DNA from: Oehlia diaphana
Lineage: Eukaryota > Glomeromycota > Glomeromycetes > Glomerales > Glomeraceae
Length of the DNA: 53,602 nt
Reading direction: 5' to 3'
Assembly: GCA_003833135.1 (NCBI GenBank)
Contig: QZLH01000025.1
Coordinates: 127,034 to 180,635, forward strand
Made by a program: the position numbers and the translations under genes. Of the stretch, positions 11,215-22,294 are shown piece after piece. A model generated the notes under the pieces. That model made no database searches. It was not told the origin of the DNA and saw only the letters and a program-made list of their open reading frames with translations. How positions within the stretch are numbered: the stretch's first letter is position 1; the number at the start of each line of letters is the position of its first letter.

Positions 11215-12139
11215 GACACTGCTTCTTCATTACACCTGATACATCTACTTGAAAAAATTCTGAACACTTTAGAAACTCTTTCTTAACACAAATTTTTCTA
11301 AAATACCCAAGAATTTTTAAATAAGAGAATATGTAATTAATTTTTATTTTTTCGTTTTTTTTTTTTGTTTTTTGAGGAAAGATGAGCTTAAATTAGAAAA
11401 AATAGGCGAAGGTATTTTTTGGACTTTAAGATTATTGAATTAGAATTTTTTTTTTTATTTTAATTTAATAAATAGTAATATTATTTTGTTAAATTACTAT
11501 TGGACTTATTTTTCTTACGGATTTACTACAAAATCTCGACTCGACAATCAGAATCTCGTTACAACACACAAACCCGACGCTCACAATCCCGAAACTTCGA
11601 AATCCTGTAACCACATTATTCCCGACATTCATTATCCAGACATTACTATCTGTCACGATACGCTATTTTTTTATTATTTTTTAGACGTAATATCATTGTA
11701 ATATTTATAATAAACATGTAATAATTTTTAAAATATATCGCAAAATTATAGTTTTATTATAAAAATTAATGTTTTTGTTAATATTTAATAATTTTAGCAA
11801 AAAAAAAAAAAAGTTTTTATATTAGTATTTAATGATATATTGCGACTTTAAACGGCTCCCGAGTCTTGCATATTGTTATTTATTTATGTTCTGAAAATCC
11901 ATATATTACAAATCTGTGTGGATTTGCATACTATACTAGACCAAAAACCATATAGTGCATACACAATAAACCATCATTATACAGGTCTAAATAGAACTCA
12001 ATGTACAAATGTACGGGTCAGGTAAGTAGAATATACAGAGTACATAGAATCGTAACTTACCCAACAAAAAAAGCTCAGACACGTGACATACAGCCAATAA
12101 TATCTCCACCTTCAGATAAACCTCTCTGTGACAAATAAC
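11215..12139. other. Intergenic; phrase array at about 11515-11662
   Basis: No gene. At about 11515-11662 short words such as CTCGACTCGACAATC, AATCCCGAAA, TTCCCGACATTC and ATCCAGACATT recur, resembling the CCCGACAT-type phrases at 46548-46965 and 48775-48895. The remainder is homopolymer-rich A/T. Confidence 0.45.
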
Positions 12140-12664
12140 TAGGGTTGGATTAGTCCGGTCCGGTCCGGTCCGGTCCCAAAAAGACCGGTCTTTCAACCTG
12201 GACCGGACTGGACCGGGACCGGACCGATTTAAATTTAAGAAATTTGTCCCCATGATTTTAAGCCTCTAAATTACGCAACGTTTTTTATTAAACAGTTAAA
12301 GAACGTTGCGAAACGTTTTTTAATATGTAATTTAACAAATAAAAAAACGTTTCGCAAAATTTTTTTATTAAACAGTTAAAGAGCGTTGCGAAACGTTATT
12401 TAACATGCAATTTAATAATAAAAAACGTTTCGCGACGTTTTTTTTAATTATTTTAACAAAAAAACATTTTTTATTAAGCAATTTAATAAAAATAAAACGA
12501 TTTCGCACGTTTTTTAATTATTTTAATGAGTTATTTTTATTGGATATTAATCATATGGATCGGTCCCCGGTCCGGACCGGTCCTCAGATCTCGGACCGAA
12601 GACCGTGAAGACCGGTCCCAAGACCGACGCAGGACCGGTCTTTGTCAGGACCGATCTAACCCTA
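12140..12664. mobile_element. hAT-type non-autonomous foldback element (GACCGGTCC arms)
   Basis: The element is flanked by a perfect 8-bp duplication, CAAATAAC at 12132-12139 and 12665-12672. It begins TAGGGTTGGATTAG and ends, as reverse complement, TAGGGTTAGATCGG. An 8-bp target duplication and TAGGG ends are hallmarks of the hAT superfamily. The outer arms are made of reiterated CCGGTCC/GACCGG words. The interior (about 12270-12520) has repeated ACGTTTCGCAACGTT-like palindromes. Two open frames here (12405-12608 and 12526-12840) are by-products of the repeats. It carries no transposase, so it must have been mobilised in trans. Confidence 0.85.
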
Positions 12665-12672
12665 CAAATAAC

Positions 12673-13165
12673 GGCGTGGTAAATAGAGTTTTACGCACAA
12701 AAAATTTCTGTCCCTTAAATAAATGGTGTGCTAAAATATTTCACTATAATCACATGCCGCCGTTAACGACAACTTCGCAAATCAGATTGTCAATATTTTC
12801 AAAAATGGCAATAATGCACTTGATATACTGTAGATATTAACATTTAAAGAAAATAACATGATGTCCATTTAAGTAAAATAAAAAAAAAAATAAGGGGCGT
12901 CAAATCGTGATCCCAAACCAATTGACTGTAGCATGATAAAATGTGTAACGAGAGATCAGGATTAAATGAATTACATAATGCTCCAGCATCATCTAAAAAA
13001 GGAGAGATAAACATGTTATTTCGTACACAAACTTTGTGTTTGCTACCTTTGTTCGTCCAATGTACTACTCAGTAGTTCGAATGTACTACAGTACCTCCTT
13101 ACATAAAAAGAATAATTATTTACAAGATAAATCCTTATTTTTTTACTCTTCTAGATAATACTGAA
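12673..13165 (+). promoter_or_regulatory. Upstream region of SLR copy C
   Basis: No gene. At 13060-13100 the plus strand has GTACTACTCAGTAG and ATGTACTACAGTACC, resembling the TAGTACTGCAG / GTAGTACTAC words found upstream of copies A, B and G. The GYAGATCAA motif seen before the other copies is not evident here. Regulatory role inferred. Confidence 0.35.
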
Positions 13166-14104
13166 ATGGAATTTGTCAACAAATATTGTGAAACAGATAA
13201 TGATCTTCAAATATCAAATAAAATAAATGTTGATAAACATACCATTAATAATTCATCGTGTACGGAATTTTTTCAAATCATCCAACATTTTAGTAAAATA
13301 AATATGAAAGAAGTGGAACCTTCAATTAAAAATATTAATGAAACCATATTTGAAGGAGAATTAATACTTATAGTTGATGAATTGGTTAATCTTATTTTTA
13401 AGGAGATGAATGAAGAGAAAGATTATAAAATAATAAAGAAACATGTTTATGATTATATAAATAATCATGAGACAAATTCACAAGAAATCTACAACTGTCT
13501 TTTAAATAGTCAAAATGATTCAAATAATTCTATCTATCTACTTGGATATTTTAATTATAATGGAATTGAAACCAATATTAATAAGCAAAAAGCGTTCAAA
13601 CTATATGAAAAAGCAGCAGAATTAGAAAATATTGCAGCTCAATTTAGTTTTATTAATATTTGTATCTACGAAAAAGGTAATGAAAAATATCATGTTAAAG
13701 CCTTTGAATTATCAAAAAAATTAGCTGAAGGAGTGAATCCAAGTGCATTAAATACTTTAGGATATTGTTATGAGAATGGAGTTGGAACTGATATTGATGA
13801 ACAAAAAGCATTCGAGTTATATCAAAAATCGTCAGATTTAGGAAATTCCAATGGAATAAATAACTTAGGGTGGTGTTATGATAGTGGGTTTGGAACTGAT
13901 TCTAATAAGAAAAAAGCATTTGAATTATATCAAAAGGCTGCAAATCTAGGAAATTGTTTAGCACAATATAATATTGCTTTAATGCACGAAAAAGGGGAAG
14001 GTACTGAAAACGATATAAATAAAGCAATTTATTGGTATGGAAAATCGGCTGCACAAGGGGATCCAGTTGCTCAAAATAAATTATGCAAACTTTTAGAAGA
14101 ATGA
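13166..14104 (+). CDS. Sel1-like repeat protein, 5 repeats (SLR copy C)
   Basis: Encodes 312 residues, and is the only SLR gene on the plus strand. Residues ~1-35 are a variable leader, ~35-120 the shared linker block (QIIQHFSKINMKEVEPSIKN, IFEGELILIVDELVNLIFKE), and ~121-306 five repeats. Repeat 2 (FSFINICIYEKGNEKYHVKA) is degenerate compared with the AQ.xLANMYIDGEG pattern of its paralogues. Repeat 4 (GINNLGWCYDSGFGTDSNKK) is nearly identical to repeat 4 of copy E. The 3' flank resembles that of copy F (see findings), which suggests an inverted duplication. Single exon, no catalytic domain. Confidence 0.9.
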   Translation: MEFVNKYCETDNDLQISNKINVDKHTINNSSCTEFFQIIQHFSKINMKEVEPSIKNINETIFEGELILIVDELVNLIFKEMNEEKDYKIIKKHVYDYINNHETNSQEIYNCLLNSQNDSNNSIYLLGYFNYNGIETNINKQKAFKLYEKAAELENIAAQFSFINICIYEKGNEKYHVKAFELSKKLAEGVNPSALNTLGYCYENGVGTDIDEQKAFELYQKSSDLGNSNGINNLGWCYDSGFGTDSNKKKAFELYQKAANLGNCLAQYNIALMHEKGEGTENDINKAIYWYGKSAAQGDPVAQNKLCKLLEE

Positions 14105-15489
14105 ATTTAAATATGATAAGGTTTTATTTTATTTTTAAAATTAAATTTTGCGTTTTATTATTGATATAAATAATTTCTTCAATTTTTAAATTGAAATTAA
14201 ACTACAATTATACAACCAATAAACTTTCATTTAGTCAAATTGTTATTGCCGCATTAATATTCAATGCAGGGGGTATTTCCGATTCCATAATGCATGGAAT
14301 TTTTTTTTAATTATATAGTTTATATAATAGTTATTGTTAATAATTTTTTTTCTATGATTTGTTTAACGTTTAATATTAAATAAACAATGTAATTATAATT
14401 AGGTTATAATATCGATTCTTACTGAATAACATCATCAAAAAGTATGTATTTTTAATCAGTAATGAATTTAACGAAAAGGATATCAATAGATCAGCGCAAT
14501 TTGAAGGAAAAAATCTAAATTTAAAGGAAATAGATTGAATTCGATTTCGAAAATATTGTCAAAATCTGTTTTGCGAAGTTATCATGTGATTTTTCGTATT
14601 GAAATGTGTGAATCACCTTTTTACACGAACTTTTTATATTTTAAATCGGATTTTTAATTAATATTATAATATTTCACCGAAAATTTACAATATGTATTTT
14701 GAAAATTATTTTTTTTTTTTTGCGATCTTACTATTTTTTTTTTTGTTACTTTTTTGTAAAAATCATTGAATCTTCTTTTTACATGAATTTTTAATATTTT
14801 TTGAAAAGTGTGGATTAGAGGCGGACTTTTTTTTAGCCACATTAATTTGTTGTCCAGTGATGATTTTAAAGACGATCAAAAGCTCATTTGATTTTCCATA
14901 ATGAGATACATCAAATGATGGTATTTTCATAGCTGCGACGAATTAGTGCAGTTTAATATTCCATTGGGTGAATATATTTAAACATTTAATTTTATGATCA
15001 TAAAAAAGATCAGGCTTAAAAATATATGATCCAAATAATTTTACAAAAAAAAATCTAAAAATTCTATATAAAATTTATATTAACGTTAATTGGTATTGAT
15101 TTTGAATTTATGATGGCTCACAAAAAAAAACTGATATAAAATTCGTGTAAAAAAAAAGCGATTCACTTTTTCAATACGAAAAATCGCATACGATTTACGA
15201 TTACGTACGTAACTTAAGTATTTTGAGTGGATAGTTGACAACCTCGGCAAATCGGATTTTCTCAATACGGTAATAATGCAATAATTCAACCCGATACACC
15301 GTAGATATTTAAATCTTCAGGAGCTTGTCATTTAATTATCAATATAATAAACGTTTTAAATCTTTAATTAATTCACGAGAGCACACACACACACATATAT
15401 ATACATATATAGAAATGAGCAAATAAAAGGATATTTTTTTTTTTGTTTAATTGATATTGACTATGGTCTACGGATTTCCACAGTACGTA
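14105..15489. other. Intergenic, no gene seen
   Basis: AT-rich. About 14230-14300 (AGTCAAATTGTTATTGCC, then AATATTCAATG, then GGGGTATTTCC) is similar to the reverse complement of about 25160-25240, downstream of SLR copy F. Short CA/TA microsatellite at about 15379-15412. The open frames at 14654-14842 and 15086-15289 look like chance. Confidence 0.45.
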
Positions 15490-15597
15490 CCCTATAAAAA
15501 AAATTCCGAAAAAACTCCGGAAAAATGATCATTTTTCTATTTTTATTCCGAAGAAACTCAGAATCGTGATCATTTTCTGAAAAATTTTTTATAAGGG
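15490..15597. mobile_element. Small inverted-repeat element, CCCTATAAAAAA ends
   Basis: Left end CCCTATAAAAAAAATTCCG and right end TTTTTTATAAGGG are near inverted copies. The interior has TCCGGAAAAATGATCATTTT-like inverted segments. The ends match those of the element at 38914-39112, suggesting one MITE family. No certain target duplication here. Confidence 0.55.
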
Positions 15598-15854
15598 TAT
15601 AGTAGATGACCTCTGGAAACGCAATCCACCTGTGATTCCAATAGGTTCCTTCCAAAATCAGTAAAAATACGGAGTTATTTTCTGAGAGGACAAGAGTTGG
15701 AGTTTGACTCTACGATCCTATCTCTGTACTCGTACAAAAGCTATATGGCACTTTTCGAACAGCAGGAGATACCCAGATCCGCATAGTCAAACTTATTCAC
15801 TCATCTGAACAGATTAATATTTTTCAAAGTTTTGAAATTCATCCAATCCAACGA

Positions 15855-16600
15855 AACCGATTTCTACAAATAAAAAGTAAATAAAATTTTTTTTTTTAAA
15901 CAAAAAGGTAAAAAAAGTTTCAAAGTGAAACGAAACTTAGAAGCTTACCTAACCAACGCGCAAGAACCATAACCGACATCTACAAATAAAAGAAAAAAAA
16001 ATTAAATAAATGTTAAAAAAAATTTTCTTAAAAAAGAAGTTCTGAAATGAAACTTCAAAACCCACCTACCCAAAGCCAAAGAATTGAAGCCGATATCTAT
16101 AAATAAAAAGAAAAAATGTTAAAAAAAAAATTAAAGAAGTTTCGAATCAAAACTTCAAAACCACCTACCAAAAGCTAAAGAAACGAAGCTGATATCTACA
16201 AATAAAAGAAAAAAATGTTAATTAAATTTTAAAAAAAATTCTTTAAAAAGTAATTCCGAAACGAAACTTCGAAACCCATCTACCCAAAGCCAAAGAATCG
16301 AAGTCGATATCTACAAATAAAAGAAAAATTAAATAAATTTAAATATAAAAATAAAGTTTCGTGAAACTTCGAAACTCACATATCCAATGCCTAAGAATCA
16401 AAGCCGATATCTACAAATAAAAAAAATTAATTAAATTTTTTTAAAAAAATTACGAAACTTTGAAACTTACCTATTCACCGTTTAAGAATCTAAAACCGAC
16501 ATCTATAAAATAAAATATTAAATATAATTAATTTTTTAAGAAAGATTCGCTTCGTAACTCACTTATCCAAAGCCCCTATCTAATACCTACAAAAAAAAAA
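15855..16600 (-). repeat. Tandem array resembling repeated 31-nt microexons with splice sites
   Basis: About eight units of ~85-117 bp. Read on the minus strand, each has an acceptor-like TTTTATTTGTAG and then a conserved block beginning ATATCGGCTT or ATGTCGGTT. In the units near 15979, 16096, 16196 and 16411 this block is 31 nt long and is followed by GTAAG, GTGGG, GTGGT and GTGAG. The unit near 16503 has a 32-nt block followed by GTAAG. The unit near 16307 has ATGGG instead of GT. Three spacers have TTAACAT upstream of the acceptor, as a branch site would. No open frame is conserved. The lowest unit (about 15864) lacks a donor and runs into less AT-rich sequence to 15600, as a terminal exon might. 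Confidence 0.7.
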
Positions 16601-17770
16601 AAAAAAAGTTAGTATATGCTTATACACCTTCTATTTAATAAATAAAATATATTTTAACTTATTGGGAGTCCGGGAACTAAAGAAATGAAAAAAAGAAACG
16701 TTAGTACGTTTCTTCAGCACAATTGAACGTCATATACGTATCATTACTATTATACCGGATTCTTCCAAGACCTAGGAGTTCGGTAACCTAAAAAAAAAAC
16801 AAAAAAAAAAAATTTTTTTTTAAAAAATAAAAATGAAACCGTTTCAGATTATCAACGGTCAGTTAAAAACCTCATCAGTTCTTAACTGAATAAAGAAATG
16901 CCGCAGTATTGACATTTTGAGACAGCTCCGAGCGGGTCGATAATTGACTTGATCCGAAAATTATTAAGAAATTCAAAAAAATGTTTCTAACGTTTTTTTT
17001 AACGTTTTTTTTTATTAAATTTCTATTTAATAAGACGTTTTTACAACTTTTTTTTTTTATTAAATTTTCTATTAAAAAACATTTTCGCAAGTTTTTTTTT
17101 GCAAAAACGTTTTTTAGATAATTTAAAAAAACGTTCTTATTTATTTTTTATTTAAATATAAAAATCTTATTTAAAATTTATGATATTGTATAAATATATT
17201 TTCTAAAGTAAACTGAATTTACAATTTATAATATTAAATAGTAGTTATTTAAAACTATATGAAATATGATTGAATTTTTAATTAAAAGACATACTTTACA
17301 GTTTACACATTTACATAAAATCCATGTTGAGTCCTTAAAATTATATAAAATAGTGTATGTAAAATTTATATAGAACTTTTCATATAAAACTCCTTTCACT
17401 GCTAATAATTCTAAAGGTATGATAAAATTAAGATACTAAAAAGTTTGCATAATTTACTCAATTATGGTTAAAAAATATTTATTATAAATTAAAATGTCAT
17501 GATTTTATTAGAAATGAACAAGTTCAAAATAAATCACATTTCATATATTTTATATTTTATAGTCCTAACTCCCCTTTAAACATGAACTCTTGTATTTGTA
17601 AAAAAAAAAATAAGTTTTATTATATCTAAAACATAAAAATAATGAATTATGTAGTTTCAAAGGTACTGAACTTATTGCACCATTCATTTTAATAATTATG
17701 TCATTCCTAATATTGAAACATACTGTATTATAATGCAAAAAAAATAAATAAATAATTGATACTAATCTAG
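16601..17770. other. Intergenic; AACGTTTTTT repeats at about 16985-17125
   Basis: 16640-16800 has two further minus-strand acceptor-like sites (TTTCTTTAG, poly-T then AGGTTACC), possibly continuing the array above. 16985-17125 has AACGTTTTTTTTAACG, AAGACGTTTTTACAAC and TTTTCGCAAGTTTTTTTTTG, related to the CGTTTCGCAACG core repeats. The open frame at 16875-17090 comes from that repeat. The remainder, to 17770, is AT-rich without a gene. Confidence 0.5.
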
Positions 17771-19258
17771 CTAGTTATTTTTAACAATTTGAAAAACTTC
17801 AAAGTCATCTGCTTTAAATCTTACTGGTATACCAATTGCAGGATAAGAAGAGGCAGAACCATTTTTAATTGAATTGCTATACACATCATTCTTAAAAAAT
17901 AAGTCAATACTACCGCCAAATGCTGGGCTAACAGATGGATAATTTCGTATAGAATATTGATTACCGTTACTATAACTTACTTTCGCACTTTGAAGGTTAT
18001 TTTTATCTGTAAATGAGAATAATAGACTATCATAAGTAGATTCCCATGCATTACGCGAATTACAATATAGTGGATTATATCCTCCAACTATTTGTTCTGA
18101 ATTTGTGATTTTTACTATAACAATAGTAGCACCCTTATTATCACATTTAGTATGAAATGCTGCAACTGTATTAACTGTATTATCATCCATACTAACACGA
18201 TAAATTAAATTAAAATTATAAGGAATATTTTTTTCAGTATAATGAAACTGATTTTTCTTTTCAATCCAACTAGAAAAAATAGCAAAATGTTTTTTATTTA
18301 TGATAATAGAATCATAAATACATTTTGGTTTCCTAGGGGGTTGTATCTTAAGATTTAATTGATTATCTGGAGTCATATGAAAAACAAGTATATTATCAAT
18401 TAAATCCTCTGGCATTATTTTTTTAAAGGGGTATACTTTAGCAATAAAGTCAGCAGAAGGAATATGATAAAATCTTATTAATGGAGTAAATCTATGAAGA
18501 GTTCTCTCCATAATTACAATTTCTTCTTTATTCCATTTCTTAACATCTTTCTGAATCGAAGAATGTTGAGAAAAACACCATTTGACTAAGCTATCCCAAA
18601 TGAAAATTTCATACAATGACAAATCATCTCGTTTTAAAAGTAATTCTAATAAAGGTGCTTTTAAGTTGATAAATTTATCAGATTTAAATAATGTATCTTT
18701 TAGTACAAATTTCTTCAAGACAATAATTCCATAAATCAGTAAAGGCTTCATGTTGATAGACTGTTTCTAGAATTTCTGTAAGATTTTGTTGTAAAAATTG
18801 ATGTTGATGTTTGGTCAAATATTCTTGAATACAGAGGATTAATAATTATATTTTAAATTCATCTACTGCTATCAAAAGCTTTAGAATATCAGATCCTTGT
18901 AAGTTCGCCAAATTAATCTTTCCACAATAAATAAACCTAAAAAAAATATTATACTTTAATTACTGTGGCGGTAATTTTGTACAAATATATGTATGATTAT
19001 TATTATTTTTATCATTACCTTAGAATAATTTCAAACAATTGGGGAGAAATATTAGGGAAATTAAAAATAAATTTTCTTGGTCGACTCATTAGAAAATGCC
19101 GTACGAAAATATTGAGACCTGATACGTAAAATATCATGTATTTCTTTTACTTTTTTACCTTCACCAGCAGCATAGATAACAACATTGTATTCTTCATCTG
19201 CTGATTCAAGTAATTTTTCATAATCTTTAATAACTTCCTGAGAATAATCAAAAGACAT
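17771..19258 (-). pseudogene. BTB/POZ-TLDc protein gene, broken
   Basis: The start is the ATG at 19258 (MSFDYSQEVIKDYEKLLE), opening a BTB domain (YNVVIYAAGEGKKVKEIH, then LRIRSQYFRTAFSNES). An intron runs from 19018 to 18937 (GTAATG...TTTTAG). Then come FIYCGKINLANLQGSDILKL and a BACK-like region. The C-terminal TLDc domain (about 18330-17775) has FAIFSSWIEKKN, NFNLIYR, CDNKGATIVIVKI, IVGGYNPL and DDFEVFQIVKNN. Damage: a frameshift just after AFSNES (about 19070), a TAA at 18848-18846 where relatives have Gln, and a frameshift near 18685 (EEIC... to LFKSDKFINLK). BTB-TLDc proteins form a large expanded family in these fungi; BTB usually recruits cullin-3. This copy cannot make a full protein. 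Confidence 0.85.
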
Positions 19259-19433
19259 GACTTTTTTCTTACAAAAGAAATATTTTTTCTTTAAGAACAA
19301 TCGACGGATTGTCATTTTATTTTATAATGGAAATCACATATAAATCACATAATTATGCAATCATACCATAAAAATCATCAATTTTTAAAAATTTGTGAAT
19401 ACCCGTGATTTTTTTGAAAATTCCCAATTATTT

Positions 19434-19493
19434 GAGTAGTTTACTTATAAAAAACTGTTAAGTTAAAACACTCGCTTATAAGTAAACTACTCG
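19434..19493. repeat. Short perfect inverted repeat
   Basis: GAGTAGTTTACTTATAA at 19434-19450 is followed after about 25 bp by its exact reverse complement TTATAAGTAAACTACTC. The flanks (TTTTTGAAAATTCCCAATT / AAAAATTGAG) are weakly complementary. It may be a tiny MITE or an RNA hairpin. Confidence 0.75.
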
Positions 19494-19506
19494 AAAAATT
19501 GAGATT

Positions 19507-19647
19507 TTACTGGTAAAACTGTGTGAATGAGAATTTAATTGGATGATTTACTGTTTGAATAATCTTATAAATAATTTTATGTTTATTTTTAGCTAGTTCA
19601 ACTGCAGAAGTTGCAGAAGTTGAAATTATATTCTTTTCTTGCGACAT
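19507..19647 (-). CDS. Possible 46-residue peptide
   Basis: An ATG at 19647 opens MSQEKNIISTSATSAVELAK and ends near IKFSFTQFYQ. It lies about 250 bp upstream of the broken BTB-TLDc gene on the same strand. The composition is more balanced than random AT-rich frames, but it is short and unrecognised. It may be an exon remnant. Confidence 0.25.
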   Translation of the reverse strand: MSQEKNIISTSATSAVELAKNKHKIIYKIIQTVNHPIKFSFTQFYQ

Positions 19648-19710
19648 AATTTTTTTTTTTTTAAAAGAATATGTTACAATTTCTTGAAGGAAAATAAATT
19701 TATTGTGCAC

Positions 19711-20707
19711 GAACGGACTAAAAATTCTTATTGTTAATCCTTTGTATTATGTGCGAGTTACACAGAAAAGTGTTTCACTCTGGTTACTCAAGTGAAATTG
19801 ATGATCCAAATTCAAGAACGAGAAAATTGTAACTTGAAAATCTTAAAATTTTTATCCTTTTATATTGACGGAAGAATGAATATATTATCACTATACATGT
19901 ATATTAATTGTTTCATTGCTTTATCATAAAATTTTATTTTCTATATCAAATATCTGTTTACCATCACAGATTTTATAAATATTAATATATTTAGCATATT
20001 ACAGCATTATTAACATCAAATGAAAATTAGAAGTAGTCTTGTTTAGTAATTAAAAAATTTAATAAATTATTTTCAGTTTAGATTAATTTTGACGGGAGTA
20101 AGAATCCCAATTTCTAATTTGTCTTTTTACATCATTCTTACTTTTTTTTATAAATACTCATCCTTAATATTAATTCATTAATTGATTTTAGTAAAACCAT
20201 TAGTACTTATTTCAGGCGTAATAATATTTCACAATAATAAGATAATTGGTATATAGAACGAACATATCTTCAGCATAGCGAATTTCTCTTAGTTAAATCT
20301 ATACGTCATTTTAATGAACATTCTTAAATATGGTGTCATATTTTTATTAATAATTTTTTTAGATATACATTCATCCATAATTTACTAAGATGTTAGTTAA
20401 TGAATAAATACGGGTAACAAAAAAAACCGATAAAATGCCATATTGTGCGGACTAAAAATTTAGCTTCTAACAAAATAATTACTCTATGAAAATTAAACAA
20501 TATTAAAATAATAAAGTTCAGTGAACCTGTTATTTAAACTAATAATATTTTAAAAGGCAAAAATTTGTTCCTTATTATATAATGTTTACAATTTAATAAC
20601 TATCACAAACCAATCATTATGTAACGGATAATTCAATGTTCTTGAGGTAAATAATCAACAGAGTATTTATCGTATTTATCGTATTTATCGTAATATAGAA
20701 TTATAGA
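19711..20707. other. Intergenic, no gene seen
   Basis: AT-rich, stops in all frames. A short direct repeat of TATTTATCG (three to four copies) lies at about 20664-20692, just downstream of SLR copy D. Confidence 0.5.
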
Positions 20708-21619
20708 TCATTCCTTCAAAAACATCAATTTATTTAATTTATTTTGAGCATCTTTATCTCCTTGATTGGCAGATTTTTCATACCAATAAATTGCCTTATT
20801 TATATTAATTTCAACCCCATTTCCATACTCATACATTAATGCAAGATTATATTGAGCTAAACGATCACCTGAAATTGCTGCTATTTTATACAATTCAATT
20901 GCTTTTTGATAATTAACATCGGTTCCAATTCCAATGTTATAAAAATATCCTAGCAAACTCATTCCACTTGGATGATTTTCTTCCGCTAAATTTTTAGATA
21001 ATGCAAAAGCCATATCATGATTTTGTTCAACACCTTCTCCATTCTTATACATTAAAGCAAGATTACATTGAGCTTTTATATTCCCTAATATTGCAGCTTT
21101 TTGATATAGTTCAAATGCTTTTTCTTTATTCATATTAGTTCCATACCCATTATCAAAACAATATCCTAATTTATTCATTCCAGATATAATTTCTTTTTTT
21201 GCTAATTTTTCAGATATTTCAAAACTTTTATCATAATTTTTTTCAACACCTTCTCCATCTATATACATATTAACAATATCACATTGAGCCACATCATGTT
21301 CTAAATCCGCTGCTTTTTTAATTAATTCAAAAGCTTTTTTCTTCTCAATTTTAGTCTCGATTCCATGATAGTAAAAATAACCAAGTAAATAAATAGAATT
21401 TAAACTATTTTGATTATTTAATAACCAATTAAAAATTTCTTGTGGGTTTATTCTATAATGATTAATAAAATCAAAAACATGCTTTTTTCTTGTATATTCT
21501 TCATATCCTTCATTTGATTCCTTAAAAATTAAATTAACCAATTCATCAATCATAATGCCTAAATCTTCTTCAAATATATTTTCATTAATATTCTGAATTG
21601 TAGGTTCTATTTCTTTCAT
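20708..21619 (-). CDS. Sel1-like repeat protein, 6 repeats (SLR copy D), 5' end uncertain
   Basis: The frame from the ATG at 21619 encodes 303 residues: the linker block ([43 protein letters not shown]) and six repeats from ~74. Homology continues upstream of this ATG in frame (FIQIFNKIN, matching QIIHYFDKMN of the paralogues) to an in-frame TAA near 21670, without another ATG. So either translation starts late and the leader was lost, or a short upstream exon exists; an ATTAG at about 21660 could be its acceptor. Repeats 2 and 4 are AQ-type; repeat 5 is GMSLLGYFYNIGIGTD. No kinase domain. Confidence 0.85.
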   Translation of the reverse strand: MKEIEPTIQNINENIFEEDLGIMIDELVNLIFKESNEGYEEYTRKKHVFDFINHYRINPQEIFNWLLNNQNSLNSIYLLGYFYYHGIETKIEKKKAFELIKKAADLEHDVAQCDIVNMYIDGEGVEKNYDKSFEISEKLAKKEIISGMNKLGYCFDNGYGTNMNKEKAFELYQKAAILGNIKAQCNLALMYKNGEGVEQNHDMAFALSKNLAEENHPSGMSLLGYFYNIGIGTDVNYQKAIELYKIAAISGDRLAQYNLALMYEYGNGVEININKAIYWYEKSANQGDKDAQNKLNKLMFLKE

Positions 21620-21776
21620 ATTTATTTTATTAAAAATTTGGATAAATTTAAATATAGAACTAATTTAATTATAAAGAATAATTTTGTAATATAGGTTTTC
21701 AGTATTATTTATATATAAAAATAATTTCACTACGGAAAAAGCAGGAGAATAAAATTTATATTAATTTTATTTTTTT

Positions 21777-21850
21777 AAATTCCTTTTTATTTGTTTCACA
21801 GTTACGAACAGTTACGCAGATCAACTTCCTATTAGCTGCTGTACCACGTT
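21777..21850 (-). promoter_or_regulatory. Upstream motif of SLR copy D
   Basis: GCAGATCAA at 21816-21824, preceded by CAGTTACGAACAGTTACGC, about 200 bp before the start. The same 9-mer lies upstream of copies B and G, and GTAGATCAA upstream of F and H. 21860-22290 holds no gene. Confidence 0.4.
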
Positions 21851-22294
21851 CAAATGATTGGATGACGAAAATCACGAAATGCCGTCATCACTTCGAATAT
21901 TCTCGTTTGTACCGCAGCAATAGCTTATAAACATATTTAAATGTAAATAACGTTAAACTGTAAATAATTCATTTTGGTTTCTCGCATCTGTTAACTTTCG
22001 AATTTTAAAATTGTACGATGCAAATTTAAATAAATTATTCGGCGTATAATAACGTATTGCGTTAATTAATTTGTCACAACACATAAAATACCTTTACAGT
22101 TTTAAATAAATATCTACTATTTAAATCTTGGATCAAATAAAATTCAGCCTCACAGTCTCATTCCATGTAACAAATAATTTTATTAATAAATTTAAACTTG
22201 ACAAATCATAAAATAAAACTAAAAAGTAGTAATAATACTTACTTATATGTCAGATATATATTTCCAAACGCAATTACCAAAAAATTGAAATTAT

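Noticed and set aside
12405..12840. Open frames with arginine-rich products (e.g. GPRSGPVLRSRTEDREDRSQ)
   Set aside because: They are translations of the GACCGGTCC word array inside the hAT-type element.
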